From the NCBI GenBank assembly GCA_033239125.1, contig BSWB01000008.1, positions 10,074,001 through 10,138,000 on the forward strand: 64,000 nt of DNA. Direction: 5' to 3'. The position numbers and the translations under genes are program-made. The stretch is from Fagopyrum homotropicum (Eukaryota > Streptophyta > Magnoliopsida > Caryophyllales > Polygonaceae). Shown here in pieces: positions 11,389 to 22,325 of this stretch (position 1 is the stretch's first letter; every line of letters starts with the position of its first letter). Under the pieces are notes generated by a model, which saw only the letters and a list, made by a program, of their open reading frames with translations, was not told where the DNA came from and did not search any database.

Positions 11389-12249
11389 TACTGTTAAAAA
11401 CCACGGTCTGTTCTTGGTGTTCCACGGCCGTGTAATTGATAGAGACCGTAGTTCGTCTCGACTTTTCTCAAAACTCAGAATCAACAGCCAAACTCAGCAA
11501 TCAGGCAATCCTAGACTAATTCCTTCCAATTTCAATCAGTTCTCCTATAAATGCTAGCAAGAACGAAGCCGAATTGACAAAGATAAAGAAGAGCGAAAAA
11601 AACCTAGGTTTCGGATTTTAAAATCCGAATTCTGCGTTCCTTGGTGATTTGCCGCTCGATTTGTTGCTTGGATCTCGTTGGTGATCGGATTAGCTTCAGT
11701 TTGGGTCGAAGAATCGTTGAAAACGATTAACGAACGGAGAATTGAGGTGAAGGGCGTGATTCCGGCGAAAGAGAGCGTGGAAAAGCTTTGTGAGATGTGT
11801 TTTTGTGAAGAACGTGGTTTATATAGTGGCCGGCAAAATTTTTGAAAACCACGGTCTATCGGGGGGTTCCACGGCCGTGGAATTGTACGGAACCGTGGTT
11901 TTGGTGATTTTTCAAAGGCTTTTGGAAATTACGGTCTGTAAGGGTTCCACGACCGTGGTTTAGGCCGTGGAACTCTCTGTAATGCTCCAAACTCCAAGTT
12001 TCGTCACTTTTCTTCAAAATTACTCTTCCCCTTTCCTTTTACATTGTTCCTACATCCAAAAACACGAACATACCGGAAGTATCGAAGGCAAAACAAAGCA
12101 AAAACGTCTAAACTAAGCTAAACTATGAATCGAAAACAAAGAATGTAAATGCAATACCTTGGGTTGCCTCCCAAGAAGCGCTTTGTTTAAGGTCCGTAGC
12201 TAGACCAAATTCGCACTTATTCGAGTGCGGTGGGCGCGAACTCTTCAGC
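11389..12249 (-). other. Noncoding spacer between pol and env-position ORF of element 1
   Basis: It carries further CCACGGCCGTGG-type words (11421-11434, about 11850-11975) and, just after integrase at about 12148-12182, the GCGCTTCTTGGGAGGCAACC block that element 2 also has after its integrase. No ORF is supported. Confidence 0.6.
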
Positions 12250-14616
12250 TTAGAGTTCCGGCTTATACTTCTTGAGTCGTTGACCGTTCACCTTAAAGCT
12301 TCCGCCCGCTTCACCCTATACTTCAACTGAACCATGGGGGAAAATACGTTTGATTAGAAAAGGTTCGGTCCAATGAGATTTAAGCTTACCTGGAAAGAGA
12401 CGAAGCCTTGAATTGAAGAGGAGAACTTGATCTCCTTCTTTGAAGTCCTTTGGAATGATATGCTTATCATGCCAACGTTTTGCTCTCTCCTTATAAATCT
12501 TGGCGTTCTCATAGGCGTTCAAACGGAGTTCTTCAAGCTCATTAAGGTGCAAGAGACGCTTCTTTCCCGCTTCCTTCATGCTAAAATTCAACCACTTGAT
12601 GGCCCAAAACGCCTTGTGCTCTAACTCTACCGGTAATTGACAAGACTTCCCATACACAAGGTTGTATGGTGTGGTTCCTATGGGAGTCTTGTACGCAGTC
12701 TGGTACGCCCACAATGCATCATCAAGCTTCAAGGACCAATCCTTCCTAGTCCTTGAAACCGTCTTCTCTAGGATTCCTTTGATCTTCCGGTTTGAGATCT
12801 CAACTTGTCCACTAGTTTGTGGATGATAAGGGGTGGCGATCTTGTGAGTAACCCCATACTTAGCTAGAAGAGCTTCAAAGCGCCGGGCAATGAAGTGAGA
12901 ACCTGCATCACTAATGATAGTCCTAGGTGTCCCAAATCGTGGGAAGATGGTCTTGTTAAAGAACTTAACCACCACCATGGCGTCATTGGTGGGAGAGGCA
13001 ATTGCTTCCACCCATCTAGAAACGTAATCCACCGCCAAGAGTATGTATTGGTTTCCACAAGATGATGGGAACGGTCCCATAAAATCAACTCCCCAAACGT
13101 CGAAAATCTCCACTTCTTGGATGTTATTGAGAGGCATCTCATTCCTCCTAGAGATATTTCCTATTCTTTGACAAGCATCGCAACAGGAAACAAAGGACTG
13201 CACATCTCTAAATAAAGTAGGCCAAAAGAATCCAGATTGCAATACGTTAGTGCTAGTCTTATTCGAACTAGCGTGTCCTCCACAAGGTAGTGAATGACAA
13301 TGGCGGATGACACTTTGCATCTCATCTTCCGGCACACATCGCCGAATGATGCCATCTGGACCTCTCTTAAAGAGGAGAGGTTCATTCCAAAAGTATTTCC
13401 GAACATCCTTAAAGAACTTCTTTCTTTGTGCGTAGGATAATCCGGGCGGTATCTCCTGGCAAACCAAATAGTTAACAAAATCAGCAAACCATGGTTCGTT
13501 ACCTTTGGAGATTACTTCGATGCACTCCTCAATGATATGTAAGTGTTCGTCCGGGAAGGAGTCATCTATAGGTAAGTGGTCGTCCTCTAGATGTGTTAGG
13601 CGACTCAAGTGATCCGCAACAGAATTTTCCGAACCCTTCTTGTCGCGGATCTCTAGATCGAATTCTTGTAGGAGAAGAATCCATCTAATTAGCCTTGGCT
13701 TCGCGTCCTTCTTTGCAAGGAGGTACCGGATCGCAGCATGATCCGTGTATACAATCACCTTTGCACCTACAAGATAAGAGCGAAACTTGTCAATAGGATA
13801 GACAATGGCTAAAAATTCCTTTTCCGTAGTGGCGTAGTTGAGTAGCGCTTCATCTAGCGTCTTGCTAGCGTAGTAGATAGCGTGGGTTCGCCCTTCCTTC
13901 CTTTGTCCAAGAACAGCTCCTATAGCTACGTCACTAGCATCGCACATAACCTCAAAGGGAAGATTCCAATCCGGAGGTTGGATAATAGGTGCTGAAATTA
14001 GAGCTTCCCGGATCATGTTAAACGCACCCAAGCATTCCTGCGAAAACTCAAAAACTGCATCCTTCATCAATAGATTAGTTAGCGGTTTTGATATTTTAGA
14101 GAAGTCTTTTATGAAGCGTCTATAGAATCCGGCATGTCCTAGAAAACTTCTTATCCCTTTCACCGAAGTTGGGGGAGGAAGCTTTTCTATGGTCTCTATC
14201 TTAGCTTTATCTACCTCTATCCCTCTACTAGAGATTAAGTGTCCTAGTACAATTCCTTCCTTTACCATAAATTGACACTTCTCCCAATTAAGAACTAGGT
14301 TAGTGTCTTCACACCTTTGTAAAACAAGAGCAAGGTTAGAAAGGCAATTGTCAAAAGAGGAACCGTATACGGAGAAGTCATCCATGAAGACCTCCATGAT
14401 TTCCTCAATGTATTCGGAGAAGATGGCCATCATGCACCTTTGAAAGGTGGTTGGGGCGTTGCAAAGCCCGAACGGCATCCTCCTATAGGCAAACGTACCC
14501 CATGGGCACGTAAATGTGGTCTTATCTTGATCATTCGGGTGTATCGGAATCTGAAAGAAACCACTATAACCGTCAAGATAGCAAAAGTGCGAATGTTGCG
14601 CTAACCTTTCAAGCAT
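12250..14616 (-). pseudogene. Athila-type RT-RNase H-integrase, 5' truncated, one nonsense codon near the end
   Basis: Open from the ATG at 14614-14616 for 766 codons to TAG at 12316-12318. Element 2 has Trp at this place, so TGG has become TAG; the frame then continues 21 more codons to TAA at 12250. RT begins in mid-domain, with FMDDFSVYG at residues 77-85. RNase H CDASD lies near 226, followed by VYTDH. Integrase has an HHCC zinc site near 430-480, DFMGPF near 500, ISDAG near 563 and an SGQVE glutamate near 605. Missing N-terminal RT and protease show an internal deletion ending about 14650. The integrase is closely similar to that of element 2. Confidence 0.85.
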
Positions 14617-14693
14617 TTTATCGATGAAGGGTAGTGGGAAGTGATCCGTTTCATTTGATGACGATCCGTTTCTTCTCTACGTGTCTTCTCACT

Positions 14694-14846
14694 TCATTGG
14701 AGTTGAGCTTCCTTTTCCGCAAGCTCCGATTGAAGATCACGTTCGTTTTCTTCAGCCGTTTTCTTTTCCTTTCGCTTTTGCCTTAAAGTCCTCTCAAGCT
14801 CTTGATCAAGAGGTAAGAGGTCTTCGGTGTTCCTAGACCTGTGCAT
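14694..14846 (-). pseudogene. gag stub of element 1 (50 codons)
   Basis: ATG at 14844-14846, Lys/Glu-rich 50-residue frame ending TGA at 14694. It sits about 80 bases after the primer site, the same place as the gag start of element 2, and has the same charged, coiled-coil-prone composition. The deletion junction follows directly, so this is all that remains of gag. Confidence 0.6.
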
Positions 14847-14924
14847 GCACTTGAAAGGATATCAAATAACAAGGGAAGAGCTCCCAAGCTTGACAACCAT
14901 AAACCGAATTCGGCCTAAACCAAA

Positions 14925-14942
14925 TCCCCGGCAATGGCGCCA
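14925..14942 (-). other. Primer binding site, tRNA-Asp type
   Basis: The minus strand reads TGGCGCCATTGCCGGGGA, one change from the 18-base site of element 2. It lies six bases inside the 5' LTR. The complement matches the plant tRNA-Asp 3' end, as is usual for Athila elements. Confidence 0.8.
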
Positions 14943-14948
14943 AAAACT

Positions 14949-15605
14949 TGTTCGCCACTTAGCGTGCGTGCAAATCTCTCAAACACAATCTTCGCCAAAT
15001 GCGAAATTAGGGCAATTCGAAGTGTAAGCGTAAGATGCGTCTATGCGTAAGCGAAGGTGACGGAATCTCTCCTCGTCCGTCCTTTTATAGTGTAAGATAA
15101 AATATCGGCCCGGCCCAATTGCGTAGGAGATCGTGGCTTAAAGTGTGGCGAAAAAGATCGCCAAGATCACGGTCGTGGAAGGGTTCCACGGCCGTAATTT
15201 AGAGCGTGGAAATCATCACGGTTTGACACAACTCCTCCACGGCCGTAGAAGTTGCTGGAATGAACCACGCTTCCCTTGCCATGTAGTACGGCCGTATTTT
15301 AGAGCGTGGTTTAGGGCTAGAACGTGATTCTTCCTTAGTCTCGTGCATTCTTCAAGTTGGTACTTCCTTAGCTCCTAGGAATGTCCTCAATTCATGGACA
15401 TGCTCAATCAACTCCATCCTTGCTCAATTCCGTTCGGAAATAGCTCTTAATTTCCTACAATCAACATAAAGCTTGTGTAGATCTCTATATCGATATTATA
15501 GACAAACTAGCTCACAAATGTATCAATGCTTAATCAATGACTATCAATATGGATGAAATACACTTAGAAAACGTGCCTAAAATATCACAATATTTCATGC
15601 TAACA
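14949..15605 (-). repeat. 5' LTR of element 1 (657 bp)
   Basis: Same ends as 7765-8451. It lacks the 30-base palindrome unit found there. It is followed by target duplication ATTTG at 15606-15610. Confidence 0.9.
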
Positions 15606-15964
15606 ATTTGCACTTGCAAGGAATTTGATATTGAAGAAATACCGTGTGTTCATGCCATAGCTGCATCAAAGATAGCGAAAATATATACGACTTCTCTAGT
15701 AAGTAATTATTACAGCGTTGAATATTGGAGAACGGCATATGCAGAGATAATATACCCAATCGTTGACGATGAGGATTTAGATATTCCAAGTTGCATTGCA
15801 TCTATTGAATGCAACCCTCCTATAAAGCGGAAGAGAATTGGAGATTGCCTAAAGCTAGGATACGGGGATCGGGGAAAGGGAACAAGAAGAAGAAATGCAG
15901 CTATTGTGGCATGGTAGGCCATAACAAAAAGACTTGCCGAAATCAACCATTGGTGAAGGAATGA
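15606..15964 (+). pseudogene. MULE mudrA-type transposase, C-terminal exon, part 2 (SWIM finger and zinc knuckle)
   Basis: Directly after the element 1 target duplication the frame gives the SWIM signature CxCx(10)CxH (CTCKEFDIEEIPCVH), followed by the usual mudrA tail. Near 15842-15850 the frame shifts; in the shifted frame a CX2CX4HX4C knuckle (CSYCGMVGHNKKTC) follows and the natural stop TGA is at 15962-15964. A frameshift here and stops in part 1 make it a pseudogene. Confidence 0.8.
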
Positions 15965-16295
15965 AGACACAAACCAGAAATACAGATTGTGATTTTATGT
16001 TAATATGAGATTGTACAAAACGGTTATTATATTAGTATATAACTCATACTAGATCCAATACATGAATACCATCTGGCCATATACCCATACCAGAAAGCTC
16101 ATGTAATAAATCATACAATAAAATCACAAATTGAACATTTCTGGTAGAAAAAGAGTCATGCCAGAATCACATATATGAAAACAAATACCAGAATACAATA
16201 CCATAAACAAATACCAAAAATGCTAATGCAATAAATTATACCATACAATCACAAAATGAACATTTCTGGTAAGTAAATACTCATACCAGAGGCAC
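15965..16295. repeat. MULE noncoding DNA with ACCAGAAA words
   Basis: No ORF. Short words ACCAGAA and its complement TTCTGGTA recur in a degenerate way, as they do at 27759-32200 beyond the element 2 insertion. It ends with the left target duplication GGCAC of element 2 (16291-16295). Confidence 0.6.
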
Positions 16296-18058
16296 TGATA
16301 GCATGAATTATAGTCTATATTTTGGGGTTTGTTTGGACGTTTTATCTTTCATAATCTGCATGTTTGTATGTATATTATGTGATTTTACTACCATTTCATC
16401 TACCTTTGCGAGAATCGAGGTCTACACCTAGTTTTGTTGCAATTGCAGATAAAATGGCACGTTTCGCATCAAAAAGGAGCAAAAGGAGTCATGAGTCATT
16501 TGGAGCTACATCTAGGAAGCATAGCCATGGATTAAAGATTTACTTTGGACCAGTTTTGAGAGATTTCACATTCAGTTGTGACTCACCTCGGTTGACCAGA
16601 GATTCATCTCGACCGAGGTGATCCAGAGACGCCGACTCGACCGAGGCGAACACCTAGGACGCGGCGAGAATATTTTATTATTGGCTGAGATCTTTTAAAA
16701 TTGGAAAGTGATCTTATATTTTTGGGCTTGGCTCCTGGAAGGAAGGAGATATGCAGAATCATGTATTTTACCTATATTTATGGGAAAATATCTTTCTAAG
16801 ATTTATTATCTTTGGAGGGTTATTTTCCTATAAAAAGGGTTGGATTTTCCACAAATCCGACATCCGCTTACAGCTGGACATCTTGCTTACAAGAAGATCA
16901 GGGTTTATAGCACGCAGCAGCAGCAGCCTACTCCAGTTGGGAGAGATTCGAAGAACCTTTTTGAAGGTTGAAGGAAGATTGAAGTCTATAGCTTTTATAG
17001 CTTTTTGAAGGGTTTTGTAAGATTGTCTTCAATTCCCTCATTTGTTGTCTTGTCTTGTTGGATTGCTATCCAAGGAACGCTTTGTTGTGATATTTGATTC
17101 AGTTATTGAAGTCTTTTTCATTAAATTCTTCTTGTTCAAATATTCACCTTCTTCCCATATATTTAATACTTTCATAATGATGATGAGTGGCTAATTTCCT
17201 TGTGTGATTCTAGGGTGATTGGCTGAAGGTTGTGGGAAAAACAATGATAGAATAATCTTAGATTCCAGTGGGATCCTGAAAGTTCGAGTCTTTAAACTTA
17301 ACCCTAAGCATCTCGTTCAGTCGATGAACATCTCGGCCGGGGTGGAATTTGGCTGACCGAGGTGACTTATCTGATCCATAACTGAGAGTTAAGTGTTAGA
17401 GTTTGCCAAATCCTATTCTTATTACACCTTCCCTGGTTCAAAGCAAGCTTAGGATGAGACTTACCCGGTAATTCCTTAGTTTGTGTACCAACGATCATAA
17501 GTGTAGGTAATAAAGGTTTATCCTTTATTGGGGTTTGAGTGTGCTTCCATCCCATCTTTGTGAGTTAGCCTGAGACTTACCCGGTAAAGGTTGATTCTAT
17601 TCCCTTAGATGGTGTGTTAGTTTGAGGTTATAGTTCTTTATCTTGATTCCTTGAGACTTACCCGGTAATAGGAGTTACGGTTTAGGATTAGTGTGTAGTG
17701 AGACTTACCCGGTGATCTACTCCACTTTAGTAACACCTTCCCCACGCAAAAATCTCAGCTTTGTCCGCTTATCTATAGATCTTGAGTTGGAACTACAACT
17801 AGATGCTTTAATCCCTAGAATTGCATGTTTGCTTATTTGACTTCTTATTCATCTTTGATTGTGTTAATTGCTCTTTGTGGTTAGTTTTCACGAAGCTTAC
17901 CGTTATTGACTTTGTTTCACCGAGTCCCTGTGATCGACCCCTGGAATTTTCTTGCTTTTTACTACGATTTACCCGTACACTGCGGGTTCGCATCCTTGTT
18001 TTAAGCTTAAGTCTAGGGTTATAAATTTAAAGCTTGCACACACCGTTTGGAGCGAACA
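16296..18058 (+). repeat. 5' LTR of element 2
   Basis: It contains four copies of a TGAGACTTACCCGGTAA word (near 17453, 17569, 17652 and 17699) and CTCGACCGAG words at 16607-16619 and 16636-16647. Same length as the 3' LTR. Confidence 0.95.
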
Positions 18059-18064
18059 AGTTTT

Positions 18065-18082
18065 TGGCGCCGTTGCCGGGGA
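18065..18082 (+). other. Primer binding site, tRNA-Asp
   Basis: TGGCGCCGTTGCCGGGGA, six bases after the LTR end; complementary to the 3' end of plant tRNA-Asp. Confidence 0.85.
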
Positions 18083-18185
18083 CTTGGTCTAGACCGAGCC
18101 GGTACGGTTTGCTCTTGGGGCGCTTGCCCCGTGTCATCTAACCACTCTACTTGAGTGACTTTTTTGCAGGTTCTTTCTTAGGTAT

Positions 18186-21100
18186 ATGCGAAGAACCCGA
18201 ACTGGGAAGGAAATCGTTCCTTACGATCCCGAACCGGAAAAGACATACAAGCGACGCTTAAGAGAAGCGAAGATGGCCCAACAAGACGATCGCGATCTTG
18301 CGGCCGAATTGAAAGAGGCGCTAGAGCTGCTACGCCTCAGCAAGGAAGAACTTAGGCAAGAGAAAGAAGAGAATCGCACCAAGACTGCAGCAATCGAAGC
18401 TGAGATAGCAGTCATACGAGACCAGATTCTACTTCGACCGAGGGAAGATCCCCCTGTTGATCCTCGACCGATGCAGGATCCAGTGGCTGATCTTCGACCG
18501 AGGCAGATTCCAGTACCTGACGCCCCGGCCGATGTATCTCCACCTCGGATGCCAGTCCGAGATGTTCTTCTTGCAGGAATCCCACAAACCCTAGGTCAAA
18601 GGATGGACCCTAATCAACAGCTGAGGTGTCCAGGGGTGAACCTAGGAGATCCAGCGGATCATGACTACGAACTTCGACCGCAAGTTCTAACCATGATTCG
18701 CCAATGCCAATTCGGAGGGCTAGAGAAGGAATCGCCACATCAACATCTTCAAAACTACGAGATCTTGATGGAAACCTTGCGACCTCCCAGAATTGAGAAT
18801 AACAACTACAAGCTAAGACCTTTTTACTTTTCTTTAAAAGATAGAGCTCTTACTTGGTATCAATCTCTTCCTCCAGGAGAAATTAGCACATGGGAGGAGA
18901 TGACTACGGAATTCTTGACCAAATTCTTTCCCCCCTCAAAAACCGCTGAAATGAGAGGGAAGATCAATGCTTTCATTATGAAGGACAAGGAGAGCTTGTC
19001 CAAATCTTGGAAGCGGTTCAAGGATATCCTTTTGGATTGCCCACATCATGGGATTCCAAAGATCGAGTTGTTGGAGATCTACTTCAAAGGACTGGACGGA
19101 AGCACCCAGTTCAATCTCCAACTACTCTCCGCCGGTACCTTCATGGACATGGCGATTGATGAGGCTTGGGACTTCATTGAGAAGCAAGCCTTGCACATGG
19201 AGAAATATACCCACCAAGGAGCTGAAGGTGGAGTTAAAAGAGTCAACTTTCAAGAGACTCAATCCAACAACAATCAACTCACGTCTTTGAAGAATGACGT
19301 GAAGCAATTGAAGGAACTCTTGATGGCTCAAACTAAGAAGGAAGAGCAAGGGCAAAGGAACAACAACAACAACAACAATGGGTACCGTAACAACAACAAC
19401 GGTCCCCGAAACAACAACTACAACAACAACAATAGAGGATCCAATAGCAACAACTGGAGGGCGAATAACCAAAATCATGGTAACAATCATTCAAACTCCA
19501 ACTCTAACGATTCCTCTAACCCTTTCCTCTCTTCCCCTTCTTCTTCTTCTACTCCATTAAAGAGCCAAGGGCAAGGATCAAGTTCGTCTCAACCGGAAAA
19601 GAAAGACGCAGTTCTGGAGGCTATCTTGATCAAGCTTAGCGCTATGGAGAATTCTATGACTTCATTTTCGAGGGCCCAAAAGTCCTTCGAACAACAACTT
19701 GCTAGTAGGGCGAATGAAGCGCCAAGAGATCCAGGGAAGCTTCCAGCAAAGACGGAAACTAACCCTAAGGGCCAGTGCATGGCCATAACTACGAGGAGTG
19801 GACTTAAAACTGTAGATCCAGTACCTCGTTCGACGCAGACCACCTCGGTCCAGATCCAGTCGAAGAACACCTTGACCGAGATGCCAACCGAGGTGGAGCA
19901 ACAGAAAGCAGGAGGGACGACTGAAACTTATGTTCCACCTCCTGCATACAAACCACCACTTCCATTCCCTCAGTCCAGAGCCAGAGCACATCTAGACAAG
20001 CACTTTGGTAAGTTTCTTGACTTGATGAATAAGCTACATATTAATATTCCCTTCCTTGATGCTATTCTAGGTATGCCCGCCTATGGGAAGTTCTTAAAAG
20101 AAATCTTATCAAGGAAGAGGAAGCTGGAGGATGTTGGTGAAGTTAGGATGACATCTAAATCTTCGGAGCTTATCAAGATCATGAAGGAAAAGATGCCACC
20201 TAAGTTGAGAGATCCCGGCTCGTTTTGCATTCCCATTCAAGTTGGGGATGTCACTTGCGAAGCCCTTTGTGATCTAGGAGCCAGCGTGAGCATCATCCCG
20301 CTGGAGCTATGCACGAAGATCGGTCTTGGAGAGCCCAAGCCGGTCAAGATTCGACTTTATATGGCGGATCGCTCCATTACCCATCCCGTGGGCATCTTGG
20401 AGGACGTTCCGGTCAAGTTAGGTAACTTCTATCTACCTATAGATTTTGTTGTACTTGACATTCCCGCAGATTATCCTGTTCCTATTATTCTCGGGAGGCC
20501 ATTTCTAGCAACTTCGGGTTGCAACGTGGATTGCAAGAACGCCAAGTTGAAATTCAACGTTGGTGGCGATGAGGTGGAGTTCGCACTACTTGCGGCCATG
20601 AAAGGGGAGCAACTAACTGATGATATCTTCAACATCTACGATGAAGAAGAATCAAGAGAATTGGTGAGCTCTATCTTTATTAACGATCCACTCGAAAGAG
20701 TTATTAGCTTCAGTTTAATGGAGGAAGGTATAGATGCTTCTTGTGATGCAGATATACAGAGCTTGAAGGCACTGGAAGAGGATCCAGGAGCTAAAACTGA
20801 GAAGCTAATCCAGGAGACGAAGATCTCCAGTCTCGGTCCCAGTAGCAGCACCTCGACCGAGGCACTTTCTGGACTGAGCGAGGCGACTGAAGAACATCTC
20901 GGTCAACGCCTCTGCGCCTCGACCGAGATCGATGGCGAGATGATGTCAACTGAGATTACTGAGAATAATAATCTTCTTACTCACTTCTCTGGCATTCATC
21001 CTCAGTTGGTGGAACATTATATCCACCAACTTTCTGATAAGAACGGACCTTGGTATGCTGACATTGTGAATTATCTTGTTTGCCAGGAAACACCGCCCGG

Positions 21101-22325
21101 ATTGAAGTACTCTCAAAAGAAGAGATTCTTCAAGGAAGTACGACATTATTACTGGGACGAGCCGCTGCTATTCAAGCGCGGACCGGATGGGATGCTTTGT
21201 AGATGCATTCCGGAAGATGAGGTTAATAGCGTTATACGGCATTGCCATTCGCTTCCTTGTGGAGGACATGCTAGCACCGATAAAACATGCGCTAAGGTAT
21301 TGCGTTCCGGTTTCTTTTGGCCTACATTATTTAAAGATGTACAAGCTTTTGTTGTCTCTTGTGATGCATGCCAAAGAACAGGGAACTTGTCAAGGAGGAA
21401 CGAGATGCCACTTAACAACATCCAAGAAGTGGAAATCTTCGATGTATGGGGGATTGACTTCATGGGACCTTTCCCATCCTCTGGAGGAAACCTCTATATC
21501 CTTCTTGCGGTTGACTATGTCTCTAGATGGGTTGAAGCCATTGCTTCTCCCACTAACGACGCCAAGGTGGTTGTGAAGTTCTTGAATAGAACTATCTTTC
21601 CACGATTTGGAACTCCACGTATCATCATTAGCGATGGAGGAACGCATTTCATCAACCGGAAGTTCAAAGCACTTCTATCGAAGTATGGGGTAACCCACAA
21701 GGTATCAACTGCTTATCACCCTCAAAGTAGTGGACAGGTCGAGATCTCGAATAGAGAAATCAAGGCAATTTTGGAGAAGACCGTCTCTAGAACGAGGAAG
21801 GATTGGTCCATGAAATTGGACGATGCTCTTTGGGCGTACAGGACCGCATTCAAGACTCCCATAGGTACCACTCCTTATAATTTGGTATATGGGAAGTCTT
21901 GCCATTTGCCCGTTGAATTGGAACACAAGGCATATTGGGCAATCAAATGGTTGAATTTCGACATCAAGGAGGCTGGTGAGAAGCGACTATTGGAACTCAA
22001 CGAGCTAGAGGAGCTGCGTTTGAACGCTTATGAGAATGCTAAAATCTACAAGGAAAGGACGAAGAGATGGCATGACAAGCGTATCGTCCCAAAGGAGCTT
22101 AACGAAGGAGACTTAGTTCTACTCTTCAACTCCCGCCTCCGCCTTTTTCCAGGTAAGTTGAAATCTAGATGGACCGGACCTTACGTTGTGAAACATGTTT
22201 TCCCTCATGGTGCAGTTGAGATATGGGGCGAAACTAGCGGAAGCTTCAAGGTCAACGGTCATAGACTTAAGAAATACCAGCCGGAAACGCCGGTTGAGGA
22301 GGTTGCACCAATATACCTCGTTTGA
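18186..22325 (+). CDS. Athila-type gag-protease-integrase polyprotein with RT/RNase H missing (1379 aa)
   Basis: Starts at the ATG at 18186, about 100 bases after the primer site. Charged coiled-coil-like N-terminus to about residue 85; gag domain about 165-335; Asn-rich run about 390-440; protease with DLGA at 696-699 (Athila usage in place of DTG); then a Ser/Thr/Glu-rich linker about 850-935; integrase HHCC zinc site from about 1019; catalytic Asp near 1090 and 1150 and Glu near 1186; C-terminal domain to 1379. Athila polyproteins carry RT and RNase H between protease and integrase; here they are gone without breaking the frame. The linker DNA contains several CTCGACCGAG words. A normal relative should be some 500-600 residues longer. 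Confidence 0.9.
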   Translation: MRRTRTGKEIVPYDPEPEKTYKRRLREAKMAQQDDRDLAAELKEALELLRLSKEELRQEKEENRTKTAAIEAEIAVIRDQILLRPREDPPVDPRPMQDPVADLRPRQIPVPDAPADVSPPRMPVRDVLLAGIPQTLGQRMDPNQQLRCPGVNLGDPADHDYELRPQVLTMIRQCQFGGLEKESPHQHLQNYEILMETLRPPRIENNNYKLRPFYFSLKDRALTWYQSLPPGEISTWEEMTTEFLTKFFPPSKTAEMRGKINAFIMKDKESLSKSWKRFKDILLDCPHHGIPKIELLEIYFKGLDGSTQFNLQLLSAGTFMDMAIDEAWDFIEKQALHMEKYTHQGAEGGVKRVNFQETQSNNNQLTSLKNDVKQLKELLMAQTKKEEQGQRNNNNNNNGYRNNNNGPRNNNYNNNNRGSNSNNWRANNQNHGNNHSNSNSNDSSNPFLSSPSSSSTPLKSQGQGSSSSQPEKKDAVLEAILIKLSAMENSMTSFSRAQKSFEQQLASRANEAPRDPGKLPAKTETNPKGQCMAITTRSGLKTVDPVPRSTQTTSVQIQSKNTLTEMPTEVEQQKAGGTTETYVPPPAYKPPLPFPQSRARAHLDKHFGKFLDLMNKLHINIPFLDAILGMPAYGKFLKEILSRKRKLEDVGEVRMTSKSSELIKIMKEKMPPKLRDPGSFCIPIQVGDVTCEALCDLGASVSIIPLELCTKIGLGEPKPVKIRLYMADRSITHPVGILEDVPVKLGNFYLPIDFVVLDIPADYPVPIILGRPFLATSGCNVDCKNAKLKFNVGGDEVEFALLAAMKGEQLTDDIFNIYDEEESRELVSSIFINDPLERVISFSLMEEGIDASCDADIQSLKALEEDPGAKTEKLIQETKISSLGPSSSTSTEALSGLSEATEEHLGQRLCASTEIDGEMMSTEITENNNLLTHFSGIHPQLVEHYIHQLSDKNGPWYADIVNYLVCQETPPGLKYSQKKRFFKEVRHYYWDEPLLFKRGPDGMLCRCIPEDEVNSVIRHCHSLPCGGHASTDKTCAKVLRSGFFWPTLFKDVQAFVVSCDACQRTGNLSRRNEMPLNNIQEVEIFDVWGIDFMGPFPSSGGNLYILLAVDYVSRWVEAIASPTNDAKVVVKFLNRTIFPRFGTPRIIISDGGTHFINRKFKALLSKYGVTHKVSTAYHPQSSGQVEISNREIKAILEKTVSRTRKDWSMKLDDALWAYRTAFKTPIGTTPYNLVYGKSCHLPVELEHKAYWAIKWLNFDIKEAGEKRLLELNELEELRLNAYENAKIYKERTKRWHDKRIVPKELNEGDLVLLFNSRLRLFPGKLKSRWTGPYVVKHVFPHGAVEIWGETSGSFKVNGHRLKKYQPETPVEEVAPIYLV

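Larger units (their letters stand above)
7765..15605 (-). mobile_element. Athila-type LTR retrotransposon, element 1 (7841 bp, internally deleted)
   Basis: LTRs at 7765-8451 and 14949-15605 start TGTTCGCC and end CTAACA on the plus strand. The element is flanked by the 5-bp duplication ATTTG (7760-7764 and 15606-15610). The internal region reads on the minus strand: tRNA-Asp primer site, 50-codon gag stub, RT-RNase H-integrase, noncoding leader, an env-position ORF, a long conserved 3' noncoding stretch. Most of gag, all of protease and the start of RT are missing. The LTRs differ at about ten positions plus a 30-base indel, so this copy is older than element 2. It could move only if a related element supplied gag and protease. 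Confidence 0.9.

Noticed and set aside
17450..17715. CRISPR-like regularly spaced repeats
   Set aside because: Spacing is irregular, the host is a plant, and the repeats lie in an LTR.
19122..19560. Minus ORF rich in Val and plus ORF rich in Thr
   Set aside because: Other frames of the AAC repeat that encodes the Asn run of gag.
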